Assembly (NCBI GenBank): GCA_947626915.1
Contig: CANQUA010000001.1
Coordinates: 62,001 to 126,000, forward strand
Length of the DNA stretch: 64,000 nucleotides
Reading direction: 5' to 3'
DNA from: an uncultured Lachnospiraceae bacterium
Lineage (GTDB): Bacteria; Bacillota; Clostridia; Lachnospirales; Lachnospiraceae
Part shown: positions 15,751-23,053 of the stretch, one piece after another
Layout of the letters: each line of letters starts with the position of its first letter
Position numbering within the stretch: the stretch's first letter is position 1
Made by a program: the position numbers and the translations under genes
Notes under the pieces: generated by a model
What the model was told of the DNA's origin: nothing
The model's input: the letters and a program-made list of their open reading frames with translations, nothing else
Database searches by the model: none

Positions 15751-15870
15751 ATGGCTGACCGGAAAGCGGAAGACCGGCGAAAGGGCATATTCCTGGAAAA
15801 CCTGGTCGGGACTTTGACGGTTTCGGAGGAAGCGGATATGTGTAAAAACTGTCCGGCAGGAGACGAATGA
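15751..15870 (+). CDS. Possible 39-residue ORF after the fucosidase
   Basis: An ATG two bases after the fucosidase stop opens a 39-codon frame rich in charged residues and ending CKNCPAGDE, with one CxxC. No good ribosome site precedes it, though reinitiation from the upstream gene is possible. It may be a chance frame; nothing similar comes to mind. The rest of 15749-16044 holds only the terminator of the opposing gene. Confidence 0.2.
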   Translation: MADRKAEDRRKGIFLENLVGTLTVSEEADMCKNCPAGDE

Positions 15871-15888
15871 TAAGAAGATTGGGATATC

Positions 15889-15932
15889 AAAAAAGGCCGC
15901 GGCACAATGGAAGAGACGCTCCATTGCCGCGG
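15889..15932 (-). terminator. Intrinsic terminator for the minus-strand CBM9-like gene
   Basis: Read on the minus strand, a 13-bp stem with a two-base bulge (15932-15920 against 15911-15897, GC-rich at the base) is followed by CC and six T (15894-15889). It lies 113 bp past the stop at 16045. On the plus strand only TCTTT follows, so bidirectional use for the fucosidase operon is possible but weak. Confidence 0.8.
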
Positions 15933-16044
15933 TCTTTGCGGGCCATCCGGAAAATGCGTCAGCGGCAGGGCGTTGGGGGCCGATGCGGTACAAGGATGTG
16001 CGCGTTGCCCGGATGCGGATTTTGTTTTGCAGTTTCGTGCCCAT

Positions 16045-17112
16045 TCAAGTAAATGTATCCGTTTTTCCGTCAGAGAAAATGGCAAGCGTACGGAGGCCGT
16101 CCTCCGCGGGGCAGGAGATCTCAAACGAATGGGGCGTGACGGACAGGGCGTACGGCAGATCCCGCAGCGTCCGGTTGGCGGCGCAGGGGCTGTTCTCTTC
16201 CAGGATCTGCGTCAGCGCGCCCAGATCGTCCGTGTAGCGGCCGTGCGCGTCCAGGTACGCCTGCTGGGCGTAGTAAAGCTTCCGCAGTTCCCATTTGCGG
16301 CGCTCGTCTTCGGGAATGTGAAACGCCGCCTCCGGATCGGTCTCTTTTCCGGCGAAGAAGACGAAGCTCCACAGTTCCGGATAATGGATGTTCACGACGC
16401 CGGTGGGGGCCCATACCCAGTTGTCCTCCGGGAGAGGCTGATCGCTGTCCGGGCGGAGCCGCTTGCGGTAAACGCCGTCTTCCGAATCGACCTTCCACTG
16501 CACGCGGGAGAAATTGACCCGGTAATAGTCCCCGTCTTTCGGCGGGCGGCTCGCGATATTGCACTCGGCCAGCGTGTAGAACGGGATCACGACCTCGACG
16601 GACCAGCGCCGGTTTTGCGGGCCCGGCTGATTCAGGGTCCCGTCGATCTGAACGGCGTTTCGGAGGCCGCGGATCTCCAGGCTGTTGACGGGTTTGCCCA
16701 TGTCGCGGTAGGCTTTCGTCAGCAGCAGATCCCAGGTGGTGTTTAACGCGTTCATCTCATATTCAAGATAGATCTGCGTATCGGAGTCGGTATCGATAAA
16801 GATCTCGAAATCGTTGTCCCGGAAGATCACATCGTCGTGTTCGGTCACGGTGGCCCAGATTTCGTCGCCTTCCAGGACGGCCCCTATGTAAAGATTCTCG
16901 TCGTCCCAGGCCAGCTTGGCGCGGGTCAGGAACCGGGGCTTGGGCCGAATGTCGCCCTCAATGTCCACGAACGGGCCGGTAAACGGGATGTCTTTCCAGA
17001 ACTCTTTGTTTAAGTCGCCGTCCAGTACGAAAGGTTTCGGGTTGTAACGGCAAACGTAGACCGGCGGCGCGAATGGAACCGCGGGTATGGGGATGCGTAA
17101 CTGGTTCTTCAT
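16045..17112 (-). CDS. CBM9-like carbohydrate-binding protein
   Basis: A 355-residue protein whose residues about 15-260 match the family-9-like carbohydrate-binding sandwich: FVLDGDLNKEFW, AKLAWDDENLYIGA, DNDFEIFIDTD and YRVNFSRVQW are typical. The C-terminal 80 residues are helical and uncharacterised. I place the start at ATG 17112 because a GAGG element precedes it; a longer frame to 17247 has an unlikely arginine-rich beginning and no ribosome site. Unusually, there is no signal peptide, so it is predicted to be cytoplasmic and not attached to an enzyme. It may bind an intermediate glycan or be a catalytic domain of unknown type. Confidence 0.75.
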   Translation of the reverse strand: MKNQLRIPIPAVPFAPPVYVCRYNPKPFVLDGDLNKEFWKDIPFTGPFVDIEGDIRPKPRFLTRAKLAWDDENLYIGAVLEGDEIWATVTEHDDVIFRDNDFEIFIDTDSDTQIYLEYEMNALNTTWDLLLTKAYRDMGKPVNSLEIRGLRNAVQIDGTLNQPGPQNRRWSVEVVIPFYTLAECNIASRPPKDGDYYRVNFSRVQWKVDSEDGVYRKRLRPDSDQPLPEDNWVWAPTGVVNIHYPELWSFVFFAGKETDPEAAFHIPEDERRKWELRKLYYAQQAYLDAHGRYTDDLGALTQILEENSPCAANRTLRDLPYALSVTPHSFEISCPAEDGLRTLAIFSDGKTDTFT

Positions 17113-17224
17113 AAAGATCCTCGCTTTCTTGGTAAGATCTGCGGGCGGTGCCGCAGCGATTGTATGATATAAAATGTAAAAGAACTGCCTGCGGCAATCG
17201 CCTGGCATGGCGGCGCTTCCGCAT

Positions 17225-18178
17225 TCACCGCGTCTGTTTGGCCGCAAGGTACCCGGCCGCGGCGCTCTCGGATAAATGATATTGCTCCATGATCCGGCGC
17301 GCTATCTCCGGGTCGCTGAGTCCGATATCACGGAGAATCGAAACGGTGCCCTGGATTCCCTGATCAAGTCCCTGGCCGATTCCCTGGCTGATGCCCTGAC
17401 GAATACCCTGACGAATACCCTGACTGATGCCCTGTTTATTTCCGCTGTCCCAGGCGGCGGCTTCCTTTTCCCGTATCACCGGCTCCATAATCTCCAATAA
17501 TGCTCCGCTCATCGTTTCTCCTCCTTCCAACAATGCCTTTACCGTTTCTTTATTGGCGCGGACACAGATGTCCAGCACCGAATCGGCCAGCTCCAGATCG
17601 TATTTTCCCGTGAGCCCCCGGACGTTTTCAAACAGCTGTTCCATGCTTTGCATATCCATCTGCTTCGAAAGCGCTTTCAGCCATATATGTTTTCCCGGAC
17701 CAAGCTCTCCCGTGACGATGATCTGAGTCGGGAACAGCACACGTCCCTCAACATAATAGAGTCCTTGGAAGGGCTGGGACACCGAATAGCCGCCGTACTT
17801 TTTAAAGGCTTCAAACAGTCTCACGGGACAGCGCTCCCTTACCAGCGATACCGTCACATCGTCCGCCCGTACTTCATCCAGAGTTCTGCCGTACGCTTTA
17901 TAAAGGCTGGCGTATGCCCCGACTTTGTAAAAGGTGTCGATATCCAGACGGTCGTCCGGCGATTTGTATTCTATAATATTGTGGCCGCGGAATATCCGGC
18001 CGATTTCATTATCGATCTGAACGTTCGCGTTCTTTTTGATTACCAGCAGATCGATCTCCAGCGGTTTCGTGTTCAGATTATGCTCCCGCTCAAACTTCAG
18101 ATCGGACCGGTTTTGCCGCAGTTCCAGATCCAGGGCCGCTGCAAAGCCCGGGTGCCATTGTATTTTTTTGTTGTCCAT
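17225..18178 (-). CDS. PD-(D/E)XK nuclease-like protein with C-terminal QGI repeats
   Basis: A 317-residue protein of a family common in Lachnospiraceae and related to Rpn-type recombination-promoting nucleases or putative transposases. A possible nuclease signature is D43 (EIDLLVI) followed by E70-Y-K72 (NIIEYKS). The C terminus carries seven QGIx tetrapeptides (about residues 248-276) and a small helical tail (SDPEIARRIMEQY). ATG 18178 follows an AGGGGGGA site and a good promoter. It is not part of glycan metabolism and looks like an insertion into the locus. DNA-cutting function is inferred from the fold pattern only. Confidence 0.65.
   Translation of the reverse strand: MDNKKIQWHPGFAAALDLELRQNRSDLKFEREHNLNTKPLEIDLLVIKKNANVQIDNEIGRIFRGHNIIEYKSPDDRLDIDTFYKVGAYASLYKAYGRTLDEVRADDVTVSLVRERCPVRLFEAFKKYGGYSVSQPFQGLYYVEGRVLFPTQIIVTGELGPGKHIWLKALSKQMDMQSMEQLFENVRGLTGKYDLELADSVLDICVRANKETVKALLEGGETMSGALLEIMEPVIREKEAAAWDSGNKQGISQGIRQGIRQGISQGIGQGLDQGIQGTVSILRDIGLSDPEIARRIMEQYHLSESAAAGYLAAKQTR
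17351..17434 (-). repeat. Seven 12-bp tandem repeats encoding QGI(S/R/G/D/Q)
   Basis: Seven consecutive 12-bp units, each encoding Gln-Gly-Ile/Leu plus a variable residue, lie inside the nuclease-like gene. Units differ mainly in the last codon. Such in-frame arrays can expand or contract without a frameshift. Confidence 0.85.
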
Positions 18179-18225
18179 ATATCCCCCCCTGGAACGGCCG
18201 CTGTTATGCGGCGGTTCCTGCTTTT

Positions 18226-18255
18226 ATTATACTTCAAGCATCCGCCGCGATGCAA
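18226..18255 (-). promoter_or_regulatory. Sigma-A promoter of the nuclease-like gene
   Basis: On the minus strand TTGCAT (18255-18250), an 18-bp spacer and a perfect TATAAT (18231-18226) lie about 48 bp before ATG 18178. Confidence 0.7.
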
Positions 18256-18397
18256 CCACTTTTTGCTTAAGTTTCGACGTCCCGGCCGCCCGCAGGATCT
18301 GAAAATGCTGTGTCCGGCGCCATTCTTTTCAGCACGCTCACTTGTCTGCCTGAAAAACACAATTTTATGTGAAAATACAAAAACAGCCGGTATTCAC

Positions 18398-18426
18398 TTG
18401 ACGTTTTTAGGAAAAAGTTACATAAT
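18398..18426 (+). promoter_or_regulatory. Sigma-A promoter of the sialidase-like gene
   Basis: TTGACG (18398-18403), a 17-bp spacer and CATAAT (18421-18426) lie about 80 bp before ATG 18507. It forms a divergent pair with the promoter at 18226-18255. The gap 18179-18506 otherwise holds only an AAAGGAG ribosome site at 18492. Confidence 0.7.
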
Positions 18427-18506
18427 AAGGCAGGAAGTGATCGCCTCAGGCAGACAGGCCGCGCAGCCGACGGAGTCTGTCTGCGCGGGCGGAAAGGAGC
18501 GGGCAC

Positions 18507-20555
18507 ATGGGACCGGAATACAAAGGGAAGATTCATCCCAACAGCGACTATTTTCACGGGCAGATCCCTTATGTGAAGGGGGCGCATCTGTATCAGGTGT
18601 CGCGGGCCAACCGGGAGGACCCGGCGGCGGACGACGGTACGGGACATACTTACAAGCATGCGCCGGACCTGTGCTGGTATAAGGGAAACTATTACATCCA
18701 ATATCTGACCAATCCGAAGGACGAACACGGAGGCGCGGGTGTGTCCGTGCTGGCTTCCTCTCCGGACGGGACGGCCTGGGGGAATTATCGGATTTCCTTT
18801 CCGGAATATCGGATACCGCCCTGCGAGGTGACGGATTACAAAGGGCAGCACCATGTTTTTGACGGAAGCACGCCGGCGTTTATGCACCAGAGGATGGCGT
18901 TCTATCAGGCGGCGAACGGCGTGATGCTGGTCCTGGGCTTTTACGGCTGGTCCCCGCAGCTGTGGATGACCAACTGGGACAATTACGGCGTCGGCCGGGT
19001 GGTGCGCCGGCTGTATCCGGACGGGAGCCTGGGAGACATTTATTTTATCCGTGTGAACTGGCAGGCCGGATGGAAAAAAGAACATCTGAATTATCCGCTT
19101 TTCGAGGAGAGCGGAGATGAGAAGCTGAAGGAGGCCTGCCGGGAGCTTCTGGGGAATCCGCTGGCGGTCCAGCAGTGGGCGGAAGAAAACGGGGACCGGG
19201 ATCCCATGATCCGTGTCAAGCACCCCCGGTCGGGGACCTATCAGGCGTTTTGCTGGTACCACCGGACGGAGCAGGAGGTAGTCGGCCTCTGGAAGCATTC
19301 GTTCGTATCGGAGAGCCACGACGGCGGGGAGAGCTGGGAGGAACCGCGGAAATCTCCGAGCCTGGTCATGAGCGGGCAGAAAATCTGGGGCTGCCGGACC
19401 GGGGACGGCCGGTTCGCCCTGGTTTATGATCCGACGCTGGAGACCCAGCACCGGTTCCCGCTCTGTATTGTGACCTCGGACGACGGACTGCATTTTGACG
19501 ATATGCGCCTGGTTCACGGGGAGGTGCCCCCGATCCGCTACGAGGGCTTCTGCAAGGATCTGGGGCCGCAGTATATGCGGGGCATCAGCGAGGGAAATCC
19601 CAGGCCCGACGGGGAACTGTGCCTGACTTATTCGGTCAACAAGGAGGATATCTGGTTCGCCCGGATTCCCCTGCCTGTGACGGGAGGGAGCAGCGCCGGT
19701 GAGAAAGAAATGCCGGCGAGACGGCAGAGCGGCGAAACAGAGGAAAGCTGCGCGGGAGAAAAACGGAACGCGGGGCCTTCCCGGGAAACCGCGGCGGCCG
19801 GAGCCGGGGCCGTTTCGGGCGTGCGGAATGGGGAAGAGGCTGCGGCGGGAGAACCGCTGCTGAGAGATACATTTTTCGATGGGGATGTGCTGCGGGAATG
19901 GAATCTCTATCAGCCGTCCTGGTGCAGGATCGCCTGCGGGAGCGGCGGAGAACTGCGGATTGAGGATGAGGAACCTTACGATTACGCCCGGCTGGTACGG
20001 GTCCTGCCTGCCTCCCGGACGATCCGTCTGGAGCTGCGGCTGCGGATCGGGCGCCTGGGCGGCGGCAAATCCTTCCAGATCGAGTTGTGCAATGAGAAGC
20101 ACCAGACGGCGGTGCGGCTGATTTTCCGGCCTGCGGGCAGGCTGCGCCACAGGACCGTGTGCGAGCTGGATCTGGGACGCTGGGAAGAGGGGCAGGAAAC
20201 CACGCTTCGGATCGATGCAGACTGCCGTACTTTTTCCTATACGGCAGAGATCAACGGAAAGGCCGTGACGGACGGAAGCGGCAGGAAAGCGCAGTTTTGT
20301 TTCATGGCGGCGGTCAATGAGATTGCCGAATTGTCCCTGCGGACGGGAGAGGCCAGGTATCTGTCAAATCTGGAACAGAATCCGGATCATCTGCCTCGGG
20401 AGCCGCTGACAGCGGGACGCCTCGCGGAAGGGGCGGAGATTACGGTGCTGGAAGCGGAAGTGGAAGCAGAAGCGGAAGTGGGAGCGGAAGTGGGAGCGGA
20501 AGGAGAAGCGGGGATAGAGGCAGATGCAGAGACGGAAGGAAAACAGAAGAATTAG
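18507..20555 (+). CDS. Sialidase-superfamily beta-propeller protein with C-terminal lectin-like domain
   Basis: A 682-residue protein. Residues about 1-395 look like a sialidase-type propeller: an Asp-box SESHDGGESWEEP, related SSPDGTAWG and TSDDGLHFD repeats, and a closing motif LTYSVNKEDIWFARIP. A variable Ala/Glu/Gly linker (about 398-450) leads to a jelly-roll or LamG-like domain (about 451-620), and the last 45 residues are a Glu/Ala/Val low-complexity tail. There is no signal peptide. A sialidase role fits the neighbourhood, but the catalytic Arg triad and nucleophile Tyr cannot be assigned confidently, so another exo-glycosidase or lyase is possible. AAAGGAG supports ATG 18507. Confidence 0.6.
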   Translation: MGPEYKGKIHPNSDYFHGQIPYVKGAHLYQVSRANREDPAADDGTGHTYKHAPDLCWYKGNYYIQYLTNPKDEHGGAGVSVLASSPDGTAWGNYRISFPEYRIPPCEVTDYKGQHHVFDGSTPAFMHQRMAFYQAANGVMLVLGFYGWSPQLWMTNWDNYGVGRVVRRLYPDGSLGDIYFIRVNWQAGWKKEHLNYPLFEESGDEKLKEACRELLGNPLAVQQWAEENGDRDPMIRVKHPRSGTYQAFCWYHRTEQEVVGLWKHSFVSESHDGGESWEEPRKSPSLVMSGQKIWGCRTGDGRFALVYDPTLETQHRFPLCIVTSDDGLHFDDMRLVHGEVPPIRYEGFCKDLGPQYMRGISEGNPRPDGELCLTYSVNKEDIWFARIPLPVTGGSSAGEKEMPARRQSGETEESCAGEKRNAGPSRETAAAGAGAVSGVRNGEEAAAGEPLLRDTFFDGDVLREWNLYQPSWCRIACGSGGELRIEDEEPYDYARLVRVLPASRTIRLELRLRIGRLGGGKSFQIELCNEKHQTAVRLIFRPAGRLRHRTVCELDLGRWEEGQETTLRIDADCRTFSYTAEINGKAVTDGSGRKAQFCFMAAVNEIAELSLRTGEARYLSNLEQNPDHLPREPLTAGRLAEGAEITVLEAEVEAEAEVGAEVGAEGEAGIEADAETEGKQKN

Positions 20556-20612
20556 AGACGGAAAGAAAGAGAAGCAGAGGCAGAAATAGAAACAGAAACA
20601 GAAACAGGAACA
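20455..20612 (+). repeat. Degenerate GAAGCG/GAAGTG hexamer tract at the 3' end of the propeller gene
   Basis: Purine-rich hexamer repeats encode the Glu/Ala/Val/Gly tail of the preceding protein and continue past its TAA as GAAACA-type units. Continuation beyond the stop suggests slippage-driven growth rather than a conserved domain. Confidence 0.7.
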
Positions 20613-20624
20613 AAAAATTCGCCT

Positions 20625-20880
20625 CTGTAACCTGCATATATAACCTGTAACCCTGTTAAAAACTTATACCATATGTCATATAACCTATTAATAATATTGC
20701 GTAACCTATCAACGCAATATTCGATGTAACCGCAGCACGTTTATGCAACCTGCCAGCCTATGTTGTAACCTATTATTTAAACTTATTTAAACTGCTTTTG
20801 AAATTATCCCGCACAAACTGCAACCTAATAACCTATAACCTAGTACCACACACCTGCAAATAACCTATAAACCCTTTAAA
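20625..20880 (+). repeat. AT-rich intergenic region with about ten dispersed AACCT motifs
   Basis: Within about 250 bp the pentamer AACCT occurs roughly ten times on the plus strand, mostly as TAACCTAT, TGTAACCT or GCAACCT, plus near-matches AACCC and AACCG. Spacing is irregular and the region is far more AT-rich than its flanks. No frame or RNA gene is evident. An AAGGAGG ribosome site (20895-20901) follows. It could hold clustered protein-binding sites controlling the GH20 gene. Confidence 0.75.
20693..20721. repeat. Perfect 10-bp inverted repeat within the AACCT region
   Basis: AATATTGCGT (20693-20702) and ACGCAATATT (20712-20721) flank a 9-nt loop that carries one AACCTAT copy. There is no T tract after it, so it is more likely an operator or structured leader than a terminator. 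Confidence 0.7.
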
Positions 20881-20907
20881 TATTCACATAAAACAAGGAG
20901 GAAACCG

Positions 20908-22890
20908 ATGATTTTACTGCCAATTCCTAAAAACGTTGCAGAACGAAAGGGCGCACTGCTTCTGTCCGGCCATACGATGCTGGTCCTGTCGCCGTCCTGC
21001 CCGCCGGGGGCGTCGGTTTACGCGGACCTGCTCAAGGAAGAACTGCACACCTGGTCCGGATTTACGGTGCCGGTCACGCGCGGCAGCGCGGAAAAAGGCG
21101 ATCTGGTCCTGAACATGGACCCGTCTCTCGGGGCGGATGCGTACCGCCTTTCCATCGATGAAAACGGCGTGTCGGTCTGCGGCGGCAGCCTCCGTTCCCT
21201 GGGCTGGGGCGTCCAGACTCTGCGCCAGATTGTGCGCCAGAGCGCCGGCATGCTGCCGTTTGTGACCATTGAGGATGAGCCGGACATCAAAAACCGCGGC
21301 TTTTACCACGATTTAGCCAGAGGACGCGTCCAGACGCTGGAAAACCTGAAAAAAATGATCGACATCCTGTCGTTTTACAAGCTGACCGAGTTCCAGCTTT
21401 ATATCGAACATACCTATCTGTTCCGCGATATTCCGGAGCTTTGGCGGCACGAGACGCCGCTGACGGCGGAGGAGATCCTGGAGCTGGACCGCTATGCCTG
21501 TGAGCGGGGCGTGGAGCTGGTGCCGTCCCTGTCCAGTTTCGGACATCTCTGCAATCTGCTCAGTACCAAAACCTACCAGGATCTGTGCGAGCTGCCGGGC
21601 AGCAACGACTGCCATAAAAAGCCGTTTTCCTATTATAACAGGATGAATCATCACACGATGAACGTTTCCGATCCGCGGTCCCTGGAGCTGTCCAAAAAGC
21701 TGATCGGCGAGTATATGCAGCTCTTCCGGACGAATAAATTCAATATCTGCGCCGACGAGACCTTTGATCTGGGCCAGGGCAGGAGCCGTGCGCTGGCGGA
21801 GGAAAAAGGAAAGGGAACGCTGTATCTGGAATTCATCAGCGGCCTGTTCGATTTCCTGACCGAAAACGGGAAGCAGCCCATGTTCTGGGGCGATATCATC
21901 TGCCGTTATCCGGAGCTTTTGGGCAAACTGCCGAAAAATGTCATCTGCCTGAACTGGGGCTACGGCGAGGAACAGCGGGATACGGAGTCCCGGATCCTCT
22001 ATGAAGCCGGAGCGACCCAGTATATCTGCCCCGGCGTCCGCAGCTGGAACTGCTGGGTCACCGATATCTGGAACGGCTACCGCAATATTGTCCGGATGTG
22101 CGGATTCGGCAGAAAATTCGGCGCGATCGGCGTGCTGAACACCGACTGGGGCGATTTCGGCCATATCAACCATCCGGTCTTCTCGGTTCCCGGCCTGATT
22201 TACGGCGCGGTCTTCTCCTGGGGCAATGCGGAGATCAGTTTTGATGAGCTGAACCGTCAGATTTCCATTCTGGAATTCGGAGACCCGTCCGGAGAACTGG
22301 TTGGCGTTCTGGCGAAAATCTATCCGGAGACCGTGTTCGGCTGGCACAATGTGGTTACCATAAAAGAATGGGCGCAGGAGGGCAGGCCCCGGGAGGAGAT
22401 CCGGAAACGGTTCCGCGAGGAGGACATGACCCGGGTGCCGGCCGCCAATGAGGCTCTTTTCCGCCTGGAAAAACAGCTGCAGCAGACCGCCCGCGGCATG
22501 GACAGCAGCTGCCGCCGGGTCTGCGCGGTCGCACAGAACGCCATAGAGATCATCCGGACCTGGAACGAAACAGGCAGCTGCCTTGCCTCCATGGACGCGG
22601 CTGCGCCCGCCCCGTCCGAAGTCCGGCCCGCGGCGGCTCCGGGAGTGATCCCGCCTGAATCACAGTCCGCGGCGGCCCCCGAAACGAAGCCCGCGCCCGC
22701 CCCGTCCGTAAACGGCATGGAGCTGGCGGACCGGCTGGAACGCGTGTTCACGTCCTACCAGGAGATCTGGCGGGAGAACAGCAAAGAGGGCGATATACAG
22801 AGAATTGCAGAAATATTCTATTGGTATGCAGACCTGCTCCGGGACGATTACAGGACAAAATGTGAAAACAACATTATGAATAATCACTAA
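20908..22890 (+). CDS. Beta-N-acetylhexosaminidase, GH20 (second paralogue)
   Basis: A 660-residue protein clearly homologous along its whole length to the GH20 at 8633, sharing NRGFYHD, the EHTYLFR block and the C-terminal WYADLLR motif; the catalytic pair is D283-E284 in NICADETFDLG. It differs by an Ala/Pro-rich insert (about residues 569-607) not present in the other copy. There is no signal peptide. AAGGAGG at 20895-20901 fixes ATG 20908. Having two such enzymes suggests different linkages, for example antennary beta-1,2-GlcNAc versus chitobiose-core GlcNAc. The gene ends just before the ABC-cluster promoter. Confidence 0.87.
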   Translation: MILLPIPKNVAERKGALLLSGHTMLVLSPSCPPGASVYADLLKEELHTWSGFTVPVTRGSAEKGDLVLNMDPSLGADAYRLSIDENGVSVCGGSLRSLGWGVQTLRQIVRQSAGMLPFVTIEDEPDIKNRGFYHDLARGRVQTLENLKKMIDILSFYKLTEFQLYIEHTYLFRDIPELWRHETPLTAEEILELDRYACERGVELVPSLSSFGHLCNLLSTKTYQDLCELPGSNDCHKKPFSYYNRMNHHTMNVSDPRSLELSKKLIGEYMQLFRTNKFNICADETFDLGQGRSRALAEEKGKGTLYLEFISGLFDFLTENGKQPMFWGDIICRYPELLGKLPKNVICLNWGYGEEQRDTESRILYEAGATQYICPGVRSWNCWVTDIWNGYRNIVRMCGFGRKFGAIGVLNTDWGDFGHINHPVFSVPGLIYGAVFSWGNAEISFDELNRQISILEFGDPSGELVGVLAKIYPETVFGWHNVVTIKEWAQEGRPREEIRKRFREEDMTRVPAANEALFRLEKQLQQTARGMDSSCRRVCAVAQNAIEIIRTWNETGSCLASMDAAAPAPSEVRPAAAPGVIPPESQSAAAPETKPAPAPSVNGMELADRLERVFTSYQEIWRENSKEGDIQRIAEIFYWYADLLRDDYRTKCENNIMNNH

Positions 22891-22917
22891 TCACGGCAAA
22901 TTTTTCAAAAAAAAACA

Positions 22918-22946
22918 TTGACAGATTGTTCAATTCTGCGTATAGT
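22918..22946 (+). promoter_or_regulatory. Strong sigma-A promoter of the ABC-import cluster
   Basis: Consensus TTGACA (22918-22923), exactly 17 bp, then TATAGT (22941-22946). It predicts a 5' leader of about 100 nt before ATG 23054, consistent with high expression of the first binding-protein gene. Confidence 0.85.
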
Positions 22947-23023
22947 AGAAACTGTGGTTTGTTTCTTTTTACGATAGTCACGGGCGCGCCTGTCGGCAAG
23001 AACGCGGCCGTAGCTATAGATTC

Positions 23024-23039
23024 TATACGAAAACGTATA
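23024..23039. promoter_or_regulatory. Small inverted repeat touching the ribosome site
   Basis: TATACG and CGTATA (6-bp arms) flank AAAA and abut the AAAGGAGG ribosome site at 23039-23046. It could be an operator or a hairpin modulating translation of the binding protein; the evidence is only the symmetry. Confidence 0.35.
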
Positions 23040-23053
23040 AAGGAGGACTAGGA

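Noticed and set aside
17113-17247. Upstream extension of the CBM9-like gene
   Set aside because: It is Arg/Pro-rich with no ribosome site; the family similarity begins after ATG 17112.
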